A DNA stretch of 64,000 nucleotides from Salipaludibacillus neizhouensis (GTDB lineage Bacteria; Bacillota; Bacilli; Bacillales; Salisediminibacteriaceae): contig NZ_KZ614147.1 in assembly GCF_002886185.1 (NCBI RefSeq), positions 965,187 through 1,029,186 of the forward strand. The letters run 5' to 3'. Position 1 is the first letter of the stretch; each line of letters begins with the position of its first letter. Positions 9,253 to 18,333 of this stretch are shown in pieces. The position numbers and the translations under genes were made by a program. The notes beneath the pieces are model-generated. The model made no database searches. It was not told the origin of the DNA and was given only the letters and a program-made list of their open reading frames with translations.

Positions 9253-10770
9253 ATGCAACTATCTGTTATAGACTTTGGGGGCGTTCCTGACGGTAAAACG
9301 TTGAATACGGATGCTTTTGCAAAAGCGATTGCTGCTATTGAAGAAGCAAATGGTGGAACGATCATTGTCCCGAGTGGCGATTATGTAACGGGACCAATTG
9401 AATTAGTTAGTCAGTTAAAGTTATACCTCGAACCAGGAGCGAGAATTCGTTTCACGGATGACTTTGAGGCATATCCTGCAACACGGACGCGCTGGTCAGG
9501 GTATGAATGCTACGGGTTTCATCCTCTTTTATTCGGCGAGAACTTAGAGGATGTAACCATCTGCGGGGAAGGGACCATTGACGGGCAAGGACAAGCCTGG
9601 TGGGACATTGCCAATGGAATTAAACAAGACCAATGGTTTGAAAACGGAAGAACGAAAGAAATTCGTGAAAAAAATGACGAGTATGTTGGTGCGTTAAAAA
9701 CGAATGTGCTGGAATGGGAGACACAGTTTTTAAGACCACCATTATTGCAGCTGCTGAATTGTAAGCGTGTAACGATTGAAGGGGTGACATTAGAGCGGTC
9801 ACCATTTTGGAATACACACCTTGTATATTGTGACCATGTCAGTGTGCGCGGCGTGACGATTAAAAATCCTGCGGACACTCCGAATGGGGATGGGCTCGAT
9901 ATCGACTCTTGTTCCAATGTTCGAATCACCGACTGTCATTTTGATGTAGGCGATGATTGTCTCTGTCTAAAATCCGGAATTAACGAGGACGGACGGCGCG
10001 TAAATCGTCCAACAGAAAATGTGGTCGTCACGAACTGCACGATGGCAAGCGGCCACGGTGGCATCGTATTCGGCAGTGAGAGTTCTGGTGGCATCAAAAA
10101 TGTCACGGTGACGAATTGTGTCTTTATCGGGACGGATCGTGGCATTCGTCTAAAGACGAACAGAGCACGTGGATCCTATATTAAACAGTTATTAATCTCG
10201 AATATTTATATGGAAGATGTGTTTTGCCCGATCGCGATTAATTCCTTCTACCGTTACGGCGTCGACGAGAATAATCCCGATATGAATGCCCCACATGCGA
10301 TTGAGGTGTCTGAAAAAACGCCGATCATAAAGGATATTTCAATTAGTCATATTATGGTTAGAAATGCACGAGCAGCGGCAGCGTTTATATATGGACTTCC
10401 GGAAATGCCGATCAGAAACCTTCACTTATCGAATATCGATGTTGAAATGACAACCGATCCGAATGAAGAAGGTGGAGAACCAGATATGGTGAAAGAGACT
10501 GTTTTAAAAGCTGGGGATGGGATGTTTATCCGGTATGTAGATGGTCTAAGTTTGAACCAAGTGAGAGTAGAAACGCGTCAAGGTTCCGCTCTGACGATTT
10601 CAGACAGTCAGGATATTGAAGTGCTTCAGTTTAAAATGAAACATCTTCATTCGAACATACCGGTCATTTCTGCTGCGAACTGTAAGGATTTTTCTATAAA
10701 CAGCAGAGAGTACCAACGAGATCCTTTCCGGTATCTACAAACCGATGATAAGACAAAGGTAGAAATCTAA
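9253..10770 (+). CDS. GH28 polygalacturonase / exo-(rhamno)galacturonase, cytoplasmic
   Basis: A beta-helix enzyme of about 505 residues with all GH28 signatures: NGDGLDID, GDDC, GHGG and RLKTN, contributing the catalytic Asp residues, His and Lys. It hydrolyses galacturonic-acid linkages. The absence of a signal peptide and the N-terminal DFGGVPDGKTLNTDAF resemble exo-acting intracellular members. GGAGGT at 9241-9246 favours ATG 9253, although ATG 9250 is adjacent. A GH43 gene follows 25 nt downstream. Confidence 0.9.
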   Translation: MQLSVIDFGGVPDGKTLNTDAFAKAIAAIEEANGGTIIVPSGDYVTGPIELVSQLKLYLEPGARIRFTDDFEAYPATRTRWSGYECYGFHPLLFGENLEDVTICGEGTIDGQGQAWWDIANGIKQDQWFENGRTKEIREKNDEYVGALKTNVLEWETQFLRPPLLQLLNCKRVTIEGVTLERSPFWNTHLVYCDHVSVRGVTIKNPADTPNGDGLDIDSCSNVRITDCHFDVGDDCLCLKSGINEDGRRVNRPTENVVVTNCTMASGHGGIVFGSESSGGIKNVTVTNCVFIGTDRGIRLKTNRARGSYIKQLLISNIYMEDVFCPIAINSFYRYGVDENNPDMNAPHAIEVSEKTPIIKDISISHIMVRNARAAAAFIYGLPEMPIRNLHLSNIDVEMTTDPNEEGGEPDMVKETVLKAGDGMFIRYVDGLSLNQVRVETRQGSALTISDSQDIEVLQFKMKHLHSNIPVISAANCKDFSINSREYQRDPFRYLQTDDKTKVEI

Positions 10771-10795
10771 TTTTCTTTGAAAAGGGGGCTTCCTC

Positions 10796-12355
10796 ATGAC
10801 CTTTAATAATCCTGTTATTCCAGGCTTTTACCCGGATCCGTCGGTGTGCAGAGTTGGAGATGACTATTATTTAGTGGCATCTACGTTTGAGTATTATCCC
10901 GGAGTACCTATTTTTACAAGCAAGGATTTAGTACATTGGCAGCAGATTGGTCATGTGTTGGATCGCCCATCACAGTTAAACTTGCAAGGTGTGCCTTGTT
11001 CAAAAGGGATTTATGCTGCAACGATCCGTTATCACGAAGGCTTGTTCTACGTTGTGACGACATTTGTTGAAAGTAAGGAAGGGAAACGACGAAACTTTTA
11101 TGTCACAGCGGAAGATCCAGCTGGTTCATGGTCTGAACCGATTTGGTTAGAGGATGCACCAGGTATTGACCCGTCTCTATTTTTTGATGACGATGGGAAA
11201 GTGTATTATACCGGTAACCGTCCACCTCCAGCCGGTCCTGAATATCCAAAGCACGTAGAAATATGGATGCAGGAACTAGACCTCGAGAAACAACAGCTCG
11301 TCGGAGAGCGTGTGTCACTTTGGGACGGGGCGCTTAAACAAATCCATGCTCAGGAAGGGCCTCGCCAATTTAAACGAAATGGGTATTATTATTTAATGAT
11401 TGCAGAAGGTGGAACGGGATTTACTCATTCTGTCACGATCGCTCGAAGTCAGACTATCGAGGGACCATATGAGGTTTGCAAACACAATCCAATTCTGACG
11501 CATAGACACCTGGGATCTTCCCATCCGATTACAAATGTTGGCCATGGTGAGCTGGTCGAGACGCAAACAGGAGAATGGTGGATGTTCTGTCTCGGCTCAA
11601 GACCTTATGGAGGTTATTACCGGAATTTAGGGCGTGAAACGTTTCTAGCACCGGTAGTTTGGGAGAATGATTGGCCGGTTGTCTGTCCAGGACAAGGGAA
11701 AATCGAGTTTGTCATGAAGCGTCCGCAATTAGCCGTAAAGCGATGGGATTCAATTCCAGCGTGTGATCATTTTTCAGGACCACAGTTGCGGGATGAGTGG
11801 ATGATGATCCGAACACCGAATGAGACTAGTTATTCCTTAACTGAGAGGCCCGGTTATCTCAGGTTATATGCGAGAAATGAGAGAATATCGGAAGCGGTTC
11901 ATCCTAGTTTTATTGGGAGAAGACAGCAGCATCAAAGTTTTGCTGTTGCGACAAAAATTGACTTCAAACCAAAACATACGGAAGAGGCAGGGATCGTCCT
12001 TTTCCAAGACACGGACCATCACTACCGATTTGTGAAAAGGTGGCAAGATGGGGAAGAAAAAGTATGTTTATTTCAACGGGACCGTGGTGTGGAAACGATG
12101 ATTGCGGCGCAGCATTTTTCCGAGCAGATCTTTTACTTGAAAGTGGAGGCTCACGGTCAGGAGTATCGATTCTCTGTTGGTTTTGGTACTGAACAATGGA
12201 TTACCGTTGCCGAAAAAGTTGATGGTCGAATTCTCAGTATCGATCATGCCGGCGGATTTACCGGTGCAGTGATCGGTATATATTGCAGCAGCAATGGGGA
12301 TTCGTCTAATCAAACCGCTGATTTTGAATGGTTTGAATATCAGTCAATTGAATAA
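10796..12355 (+). CDS. GH43 glycoside hydrolase (second), beta-xylosidase-like
   Basis: 519 residues: a GH43 propeller (residues 5-300) and a C-terminal beta-sandwich (about 320-515) of the type found in beta-xylosidase/arabinosidase subfamilies. Catalytic positions are Asp14 (FYPDPS), Asp125 (GIDPS) and Glu187 (AQEGP). NVGHGELVET carries the metal-site His. No secretion signal is present. The downstream GH43 gene starts 13 nt after its stop, so they are in one operon. It likely trims xylose or arabinose from imported RG-I or xylogalacturonan fragments. Confidence 0.88.
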   Translation: MTFNNPVIPGFYPDPSVCRVGDDYYLVASTFEYYPGVPIFTSKDLVHWQQIGHVLDRPSQLNLQGVPCSKGIYAATIRYHEGLFYVVTTFVESKEGKRRNFYVTAEDPAGSWSEPIWLEDAPGIDPSLFFDDDGKVYYTGNRPPPAGPEYPKHVEIWMQELDLEKQQLVGERVSLWDGALKQIHAQEGPRQFKRNGYYYLMIAEGGTGFTHSVTIARSQTIEGPYEVCKHNPILTHRHLGSSHPITNVGHGELVETQTGEWWMFCLGSRPYGGYYRNLGRETFLAPVVWENDWPVVCPGQGKIEFVMKRPQLAVKRWDSIPACDHFSGPQLRDEWMMIRTPNETSYSLTERPGYLRLYARNERISEAVHPSFIGRRQQHQSFAVATKIDFKPKHTEEAGIVLFQDTDHHYRFVKRWQDGEEKVCLFQRDRGVETMIAAQHFSEQIFYLKVEAHGQEYRFSVGFGTEQWITVAEKVDGRILSIDHAGGFTGAVIGIYCSSNGDSSNQTADFEWFEYQSIE

Positions 12356-12368
12356 GGAGGGACATAAG

Positions 12369-13916
12369 ATGGAAGACAGGTTTATCTGGAAAAGTGATTT
12401 AGGAAATGGGCGATATCAGAATCCGATTCTGTATGCGGATTATTCGGATCCAGATGTGGTCCGAGTGGAGGATGATTTTTATCTGATCGCTTCAAGTTTT
12501 AACATGTCACCTGGGATTCCAGTGCTTCATTCGAAAGACTTGGTAAACTGGTCGATTATCAACCATGTCACGGTTGATTTCCCGGATTCGAGTTATGACC
12601 GTGTTCGTCACGGCGATGGTCTATGGGCACCGAGCTTGCGTTATCACGACGGTTGGTTTTGGATGTTTATTGGCTGTCCGGATGAAGGGATCTTCATGAG
12701 TAAGACGAAGGATCCGAATGGTACTTGGATTCCGCTTCATTTAGTGAAAAAGGCTAATGGCTGGATAGATCCTTGTCCTTTTTGGGATGAGGATGGAAAA
12801 GCCTATCTTGTTCATGCCTTTGCGAGAAGCCGAATCGGTTTTAAACATAGACTACAAGTATGTGAGATGGCTCCAGATGGAGAAAGCCTTCTTTCCGAGG
12901 GAGAAATCATCTTTTTTGATGAGGAACGTCATCCGACAATCGAAGGACCGAAAATGCACAAACGAAATGGTTTCTACTATATATTTGCCCCAGCCGGAGG
13001 TGTGGAGTTCGGCTGGCAAACCGTGCTTCGTTCCCGATCTGTATGGGGACCGTACGAAGATAAAATTGTCATGGAGCAAGGGGATAGCATTACAAATGGA
13101 CCTCATCAAGGTGGATGGGTGACTACGGAAGACGGGGAAGACTGGTTTATCCATTTTCAGGATAAAGGTCCTTATGGTCGAGTTACCCATCTGCAACCGA
13201 TGCAATGGCAGGATGATTGGCCAGTGATTGGTCAATTGGATCCTTCGACAGGAAGAGGCGTACCGGTAACTGAATGGCAAAAACCGAACGTTTCCTCTGC
13301 TGTGGATATCACTGTACCAGCAACTTCAGATGATTTTAGCGGTGGAAATCTCGAAAAACAGTGGCAATGGCGCGGCAATCAAAAACAAGAGTGGTATACG
13401 TTGAAGGATGACAGTTTAATTCTCTTTTGTCGAGCCCAGCCTTTGGGCGTTCATGATCTTTACGATACTCCGCAAATTTTAACGCAAAAAATTCCGGCAC
13501 CTTCTTGTACGTTTGAAACGGTCATTGATTTTCATGGGGAGCAGCCCGGTGACTCTTTTGTTTTCGGAATGTTTGGGTATCAATATAGCGGATTAGTTGT
13601 GACGAAGGAAGCAAAGGAAACGATTCTCTATCTTATGAATGGGGATTCTGATCAGAGTTTTCCACGAGAGAAACGGGAGCGGGTTTGTGCAATGACAAAT
13701 CATGAGGACCTTTATTTTAGGCTGGAATTAAAAGACGGTGGGGAATGTCAGTTGTTTTTTAAGGAAAGAAAAGATGCACAATTTGAGCCGATTGGTTCTT
13801 CGTTTCAAGCAGTGAAAGGGCACTGGGTAGGTGCTCAAATCGGTATCGGTTCTTTTCATGAACAGGCAAGGAAAAGCGATGGATTTACAAGGGTACATTC
13901 CTTTTGGATAAACTGA
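12369..13916 (+). CDS. GH43 glycoside hydrolase (third), xylosidase/arabinofuranosidase-like
   Basis: 515 residues with the same layout as the preceding enzyme: propeller with Asp27 (DYSDPDV), Asp in WIDPCPF and Glu in IEGPKM, then a beta-sandwich with DDFSGGNLEKQWQW. ATG 12369 is chosen because AAGGAGG (12354-12360) lies 8 nt upstream; an in-frame extension to 12294 would lie inside the previous gene. There is no signal peptide. Having two neighbouring GH43s of the same build but divergent sequence suggests different side-chain linkages. Confidence 0.88.
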   Translation: MEDRFIWKSDLGNGRYQNPILYADYSDPDVVRVEDDFYLIASSFNMSPGIPVLHSKDLVNWSIINHVTVDFPDSSYDRVRHGDGLWAPSLRYHDGWFWMFIGCPDEGIFMSKTKDPNGTWIPLHLVKKANGWIDPCPFWDEDGKAYLVHAFARSRIGFKHRLQVCEMAPDGESLLSEGEIIFFDEERHPTIEGPKMHKRNGFYYIFAPAGGVEFGWQTVLRSRSVWGPYEDKIVMEQGDSITNGPHQGGWVTTEDGEDWFIHFQDKGPYGRVTHLQPMQWQDDWPVIGQLDPSTGRGVPVTEWQKPNVSSAVDITVPATSDDFSGGNLEKQWQWRGNQKQEWYTLKDDSLILFCRAQPLGVHDLYDTPQILTQKIPAPSCTFETVIDFHGEQPGDSFVFGMFGYQYSGLVVTKEAKETILYLMNGDSDQSFPREKRERVCAMTNHEDLYFRLELKDGGECQLFFKERKDAQFEPIGSSFQAVKGHWVGAQIGIGSFHEQARKSDGFTRVHSFWIN

Positions 13917-13947
13917 GGTGAGTGTTTTGTAGGGAGGTGCTTGAATC

Positions 13948-13987
13948 CGCGGATCATCCACGGAAAGCGAGCGGTAATTCTTCCAAT
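13948..13987 (+). repeat. GC-rich repeat, third family (copy 2, partial)
   Basis: GCGGATCATCCACGGAAAGC followed by GAGCGGTAATTCTTCC matches the core of the copies at 4981-5090 and 40970-41116. It is a truncated copy lying directly before the structured repeat at 14041. Confidence 0.6.
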
Positions 13988-14009
13988 TTTCAGTGATAAC
14001 AAAGACACA

Positions 14010-14177
14010 AAATTTTTTAAAGACTGCAATGCAGTTTTTCTTAGAAGTTAATAATTTATAAGTTGACAGCTATCTTTACGCCACACGCATCAAGGGAAGT
14101 TCGCCTTGATGCTTAAATGATGGTGGCTTTAAAGATCACGCTGTATTTAATAAAAGACGCTTTGCGTTTTTCTTAGA
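14010..14177 (+). repeat. Structured ~130-bp repeat, copy B, preceded by an extra tail hairpin
   Basis: The element runs from about 14041 to 14177. Outer strands CAGCTATCTTTACGCCAC and GTGGCTTTAAAGATCACGCTG pair with each other. The inner stem is GCATCAAGG/CCTTGATGC. The tail hairpin GACGC/GCGTTTTTCTTA ends 14 nt before the GH105 start. Just upstream, 14010-14035 carries a related tail hairpin (GACTGC, AAT, GCAGTTTTTCTTA). The inner-stem base pair changes relative to copies D, F and G are compensatory. Confidence 0.8.
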
Positions 14178-14190
14178 GGGGGAAATATGA

Positions 14191-15306
14191 ATGGGTAATC
14201 AAACACTATACCAAGGTAAAACGGCTATGGAATGGGCAGAGATTGCGAGTGAGTCTTTAATGAAGCAGTATGATGAGCCACTGCAGCTGCCACCGGCAAA
14301 TCGTTGGCATTATCATCAAGGTGTATTTCTTTGTGGGGTATTGGATGTCTGGAGAGATACGGGGAAAGAGGCGTATTACCAATACGTGAAAAAGTATGTC
14401 GATGATCTCGTCGATGAAGAGGGGAATTTTTATTTTCGGCGTGATGAACTGGATGCTATTCAGCCAGGGTTATTGCTTTATCCACTTATTGAAAGAGAAG
14501 ATGATAAACGCTATAAGGTTGCATTGGACAAATTAAGAAACCTACTGGAAACAGTTAATCGGACAAAATCAAATGGTTTGTGGCATAAAGATAAATACCC
14601 TTACCAAATGTGGCTGGATGGTCTCTATATGGCAGGTCCTTTTACGATGCAATATGGTTTGAAGTATGATGAACCTGAACTGATCGAGTTTGTTTTACAT
14701 CAAGAAAAATTAATGCGTAGATTTACGAAAAGTGAGGCTACCGGTCTCTATCACCATGGCTGGGATGAAAGCATATCAACGGATTGGGCAGTGCCAGAAA
14801 AAGGGCATGCTCCGGAAATTTGGGGACGTGCACTAGGGTGGTATGGAATGGCTTTAACGATGTTAATAGAATTACTGCCGGAAGACCATCCTGGACGTCA
14901 GGAATTAATCGTTGTCTTAGCGGATCTGATTAAAGATTTGGTTCGATATCAGGATAAAGAAACTGGATTATGGCATCAAGTTGTCGATAAAGGGGAAAAC
15001 AAGGATAATTGGCTGGAAACGTCATGTACGAGTCTGTTCTTACTGACGATTATTCGTGCGGTTAACCAAGGATATGTTGATCAATCATACTATGAATATG
15101 CGAAAAAGGGCTATGAAGGGATTCTCAAACATAAAGTTCGTTTTGAAGGCGATCGATTAATCCTTTCAGGGGTTTGTATTGGCACGTCCATCGGTGTGTA
15201 CGATTACTATATGGAGCGTGAAACAGTAGACAATGATTTACACGGTGTAGGAGCATTTATTTTATCAAGTATTCAGATGCATCGTTATCATAAAAATCAG
15301 GTATAA
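14191..15306 (+). CDS. yteR: Unsaturated rhamnogalacturonyl hydrolase, GH105 (YteR-like)
   Basis: 371 residues of an (alpha/alpha)6 barrel that removes the unsaturated galacturonyl residue from rhamnogalacturonan oligomers made by lyases. MWLDGLYMAGP places the catalytic Asp at residue 143, the position described for B. subtilis YteR. HAPEIWGRALGWYGMAL and the Trp/His-rich substrate groove (LWHQVVD) are conserved features. It has no signal peptide, as expected for this intracellular enzyme. It follows structured repeat B and is followed 22 nt later by a small lipoprotein, the same order as yteR-yteS. Confidence 0.92.
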   Translation: MGNQTLYQGKTAMEWAEIASESLMKQYDEPLQLPPANRWHYHQGVFLCGVLDVWRDTGKEAYYQYVKKYVDDLVDEEGNFYFRRDELDAIQPGLLLYPLIEREDDKRYKVALDKLRNLLETVNRTKSNGLWHKDKYPYQMWLDGLYMAGPFTMQYGLKYDEPELIEFVLHQEKLMRRFTKSEATGLYHHGWDESISTDWAVPEKGHAPEIWGRALGWYGMALTMLIELLPEDHPGRQELIVVLADLIKDLVRYQDKETGLWHQVVDKGENKDNWLETSCTSLFLLTIIRAVNQGYVDQSYYEYAKKGYEGILKHKVRFEGDRLILSGVCIGTSIGVYDYYMERETVDNDLHGVGAFILSSIQMHRYHKNQV

Positions 15307-15328
15307 CTTCAGAAATGTAGGTGGAACG

Positions 15329-15874
15329 ATGAGGAAAATCCATTTTATCCAAATTTTCAGTGGGATCATGATACTTCTTTTGATTGGATGTGCAGGAGAA
15401 GAAGGTGAAAACTTAGAGGTACTAGTATTCTCTGAATCACTTTTTGATGAGGTTGCACAGTCTGAGATTGATGATCTAGTAGGTGACTTGTGGAATTCAA
15501 AAAGCGAAATGAAACCGGTGGAATCCCAGTTTTTTCTGCCACTTCATGAACGACTGTTAATTGAAATTGCCAGTCACAATGGCGATATTTTACTAGTAAA
15601 TGATGAAGTCTTAGATATGACTGTCGACTCAGAAGGATTATATGCCTTTGATGATTATTTTCCAGAGGATCTTTTACAGGTACCAGATGTGGTTCTAGAT
15701 TCATTGCCTGAAGATGATCAATCAAACGTTTATGCCTATCCCCTCCACCACAGCGATGTTTTTTCTGAGTTATTGAATGACGAAAAGCTTTATGCGATCG
15801 TCCCAATTTATGTTGATGATCCGGACTCGTCATTTGCATTATTGGAAGGCTTTATTGAAAAGGAAAAAAGATAA
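15329..15874 (+). CDS. Small lipoprotein downstream of GH105 (YteS-like position)
   Basis: 181 residues with a hydrophobic signal and lipobox LIGCAG, then a strongly acidic mature part with few positive charges (DDYFPEDLL, LDSLPEDDQ). I do not recognise a catalytic motif. In B. subtilis a small lipoprotein, YteS, follows yteR, so this may be its counterpart; that is based on position, signal and size rather than alignment. It would be anchored outside the membrane and could help the importer. A terminator follows about 110 nt later. Confidence 0.7.
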   Translation: MRKIHFIQIFSGIMILLLIGCAGEEGENLEVLVFSESLFDEVAQSEIDDLVGDLWNSKSEMKPVESQFFLPLHERLLIEIASHNGDILLVNDEVLDMTVDSEGLYAFDDYFPEDLLQVPDVVLDSLPEDDQSNVYAYPLHHSDVFSELLNDEKLYAIVPIYVDDPDSSFALLEGFIEKEKR

Positions 15875-15986
15875 GGGTACATTAAAAAATACATGCAATG
15901 CCTTCGTTGTTCGAGTGCTGATTATGAGAAATACACTTGTAATCGCCTTTAAAAACTGCGGTGGCCCTGTTCGTTGTTTTTAAGGA

Positions 15987-16026
15987 TGTGTCAAAAGATT
16001 TTTTGGTCTTTTGACACATTTTTTTA
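15987..16026 (+). terminator. Rho-independent terminator ending the catabolic operon
   Basis: TGTGTCAAAAGA pairs perfectly with TCTTTTGACACA across an 8-nt loop, followed by a run of T's (16019-16026). It closes the GH105-lipoprotein unit before the converging LacI gene. Confidence 0.85.
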
Positions 16027-16029
16027 GGA

Positions 16030-16190
16030 AGTTAAGAATTTATAAGTTGACAGCTATCTTTACGCCGCGCGTGTCAAGGGAAGTTCGCTTCCTTTCGAGT
16101 AGCACCTACACGCAATACGTAGGTGCTACTCGGGGGTGGCTTTAAAGATCACGCTGTATTTAACAAAAGACGGCTATGCCGCTTTTCTTA
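16030..16190 (+). repeat. Structured repeat, copy C, with replaced inner hairpin
   Basis: The outer arms (GACAGCTATCTTTACGCCGC and GGTGGCTTTAAAGATCACGC) and the tail hairpin (GACGGC, TAT, GCCGCTTTTCTTA) match the other copies. The inner stem is different: a long new hairpin GAGTAGCACCTAC/GTAGGTGCTACTC replaces the TATCAAGGG stem. The final CTTA supplies the stop codon of the converging LacI gene. Confidence 0.8.
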
Positions 16191-17159
16191 GAATTGCCGA
16201 GTTATCAGTGTTAACTCAGGCTGGAGAATCGATGTTGTGACAGGTACGTCATTTTCAATCATTTTTATTAATGAATCAACGATCGTTTCAACAATTTTTT
16301 CGAGAGGAACGCCAACTTTCATGAGTGGAATCTCTAATTTATCTACTTGAGGAAGATTGTCGTAACTGATTATCGGAATATCCTTCACACGAGGTCGGGA
16401 ATCTTCCGATAAAGCCTGAATGGATCCACGTGCTAAATCATAGCTGCCGATAATAATCGAATCGGGCAGCTCTTGTGTACTTAAAAATTTTTTCATAGCT
16501 AAATAACCATCATGTCTGTTTAAGCCTGATGTATCTGCATAAAGAGCTTGTTTTAACGGTCCGAATTGCTTTTTAATTCCTGTACAATAACCACTGAATT
16601 TATCATCCTGCAAAGCATCGTTTTCGGAGCACATTCCGACGTAAAGGATATTTTGATGTCCTTCATTAGCGAAGTGGTCAACAGCGATTCGTATGGCTTC
16701 CTGTCTATTAGCATCCACAGTTGGAAAGCATGCACCTTCAGCAATTCCGTAACTTAAAATTGGAATGGGAGAAGCTTGGATAGATGGAATATCTTTATTT
16801 TCATTAAATACTAAAATAGCATCGACTTGGAAGCGTTGAAATGTATTGACAGCTTGCTTCATTTCATTGATCGAAACGAGTGTTGTATACTGTCGATTTT
16901 CAAGGGCTTTATTTATATGTGTAAGAAGAGCAGCTTGTGCTTCACGTTCTAAACTCGACCATACGACACCGATTGTTTGTGACTTTTTTGACACAAGACT
17001 TTGAGCAGCCGCATTCGGTTGATATCCAAGTTCATTCGCAATCGCCGTAATTTTTTTCTTGGTTGGGGCTTTTACTAAGGGACTGTCTCTTAAAGCTTTT
17101 GAAACAGTCGAATAACTGACACCAGCTGTTTTTGCAATATCTTTTATCGTTACACTCAT
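16188..17159 (-). CDS. LacI-family transcriptional regulator of the pectin locus
   Basis: 323 residues. The N-terminal helix-turn-helix and hinge are classic (TIKDIAKTAGVSYSTVSKAL, then NELGYQPNAAAQSL), followed by a periplasmic-binding-protein-like effector domain. It lies convergent to the catabolic operon and divergent from the hydrolase gene at 17276. The palindrome GGTAACAACGTTGTTATC lies 27 nt upstream of its start, and a near-identical one is in front of the importer at 115. It probably represses both and itself, released by an imported oligogalacturonide or rhamnogalacturonide. The stop codon comes from structured repeat C. Confidence 0.88.
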   Translation of the reverse strand: MSVTIKDIAKTAGVSYSTVSKALRDSPLVKAPTKKKITAIANELGYQPNAAAQSLVSKKSQTIGVVWSSLEREAQAALLTHINKALENRQYTTLVSINEMKQAVNTFQRFQVDAILVFNENKDIPSIQASPIPILSYGIAEGACFPTVDANRQEAIRIAVDHFANEGHQNILYVGMCSENDALQDDKFSGYCTGIKKQFGPLKQALYADTSGLNRHDGYLAMKKFLSTQELPDSIIIGSYDLARGSIQALSEDSRPRVKDIPIISYDNLPQVDKLEIPLMKVGVPLEKIVETIVDSLIKMIENDVPVTTSILQPELTLITRQF

Positions 17160-17185
17160 GATAGCAACCCTCCTGATATACCAGT

Positions 17186-17203
17186 GGTAACAACGTTGTT
17201 ATC
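17186..17203. promoter_or_regulatory. LacI-type operator, second copy
   Basis: GGTAACAACGTTGTTATC is an 18-bp palindrome with one mismatched pair, centred on ACGT, in the divergent intergenic region between the LacI-family gene and the hydrolase gene. TTGTTA at 17197-17202 with TATATA about 18 nt further could be the promoter of the hydrolase gene, placing the operator over its -35. It shares the AACNACGTTGTT core with the palindrome at 115-132. Confidence 0.7.
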
Positions 17204-17275
17204 GCTGTCCTATTTTTAGTATATAGTCAGTATATGAATAGTTCAATAAATTAGCTTAAAAAGGAGAGGAATATA

Positions 17276-18259
17276 ATGGCTGAAAATACATGGGCTCCTA
17301 CTGATTATTATCAGCAATTAATAGAACCGCCTAAAAGTAATCATACGCAAGAAAACTGTGAACTCATTAAAAAACTAGATGAGTCTTTAGGTGAATTTGC
17401 ATTTACCGGAGACATAACGATAAATCGTGTGATGAGCCGTTCGGATGAAGGAGATTATCTAAAAGAGTATGTGGAGGTGATCTCCGAAGACCACGGCGCC
17501 TTTCCGATGTATATTCTTACTCCGAAAAAGGATAAAGAGCGCTATCCGGCAGTCATTGCGCTTCACGGTCATGGCAAGTATGGACAGGAAGCGGTTCTAG
17601 GTGTTGATGAAGAAGACGGAGAAATTCACCACCAATTTGGTGTTTCTCTCGTTCAAAAGGGATTTAAAGTATTTATCCCAGAAATAATCGGTTTCGGAAA
17701 AAGGCGTTTAAAACGTGATATATCAGAAGGAAATCTCTCTTCTTGCTCAAGACTCGGAACCGCTTTACTCCTTAAAGGGAAAACTTTAGCAGGAAAAAGA
17801 GTAGCAGAAGTTCGATCTTTACTGCGGTTGATACAGGAAGATCCTGTCGTTGACTCGAACCGGATAGGAATTGTCGGGTTTTCAGGTGGCGCCCTTATCG
17901 CTGCTTACTCCATGATTTTAGCGAAGGAAATTCAAGGTGGTGTATTGTCGGGATTCCCTAGTACGTTTCAGGGAAGTATATTGGATCGCGTTCACTGCAT
18001 TGATAATTACATTCCACATATGTATGAGGATGCCGATTTACCTGAATGGCTTATGCTCATTGCTCCGCGACCGTTGTATTTTGAATGCGGAATTCATGAT
18101 AAAGTGTTCCCGCGAAACGCAGCAGAAACGGCAATTCGAGAAGTTAATCAGCATTACCAAAAGTATGACAATGGCTCATTTTTTGGATTTGACCAATTTG
18201 ACGGAGGGCATGAAGTGTCAGGAGAAAAAAGCTTTGAATGGCTTCGTAGGATGGTGTAG
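17276..18259 (+). CDS. Alpha/beta hydrolase (dienelactone hydrolase/acetyl-esterase-like) of the pectin locus
   Basis: 327 residues with an alpha/beta-hydrolase fold. HGHG precedes the nucleophile elbow GFSGGA (Ser), and the late segments ECGIHDKVFP (acid) and FDGGHE (His) complete the triad. There is no secretion signal. Similar multi-domain esterase-like hydrolases (YtaP type) remove acetyl or feruloyl groups from sugars. Divergent from LacI and sharing its operator, it probably deacylates imported pectin oligomers. AAGGAGAGGA precedes ATG 17276 at good spacing. A REP half site lies 10 nt past its stop. Confidence 0.8.
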   Translation: MAENTWAPTDYYQQLIEPPKSNHTQENCELIKKLDESLGEFAFTGDITINRVMSRSDEGDYLKEYVEVISEDHGAFPMYILTPKKDKERYPAVIALHGHGKYGQEAVLGVDEEDGEIHHQFGVSLVQKGFKVFIPEIIGFGKRRLKRDISEGNLSSCSRLGTALLLKGKTLAGKRVAEVRSLLRLIQEDPVVDSNRIGIVGFSGGALIAAYSMILAKEIQGGVLSGFPSTFQGSILDRVHCIDNYIPHMYEDADLPEWLMLIAPRPLYFECGIHDKVFPRNAAETAIREVNQHYQKYDNGSFFGFDQFDGGHEVSGEKSFEWLRRMV

Positions 18260-18268
18260 GCAAGGAAA

Positions 18269-18290
18269 CAAGGGGACGGTTCTCTGCTTC
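18269..18290 (+). repeat. REP half site 1
   Basis: ACAAGGGGACGGTTCTCTGC and TTC: the first occurrence of the repeat core GGGACGGTTCTCTGCTTC, 10 nt after the hydrolase stop codon and in the same orientation as the gene. Confidence 0.85.
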
Positions 18291-18333
18291 ATTTTGAACA
18301 AGGATCAGGTTGTTTTCATTAAATAAGGCGATG

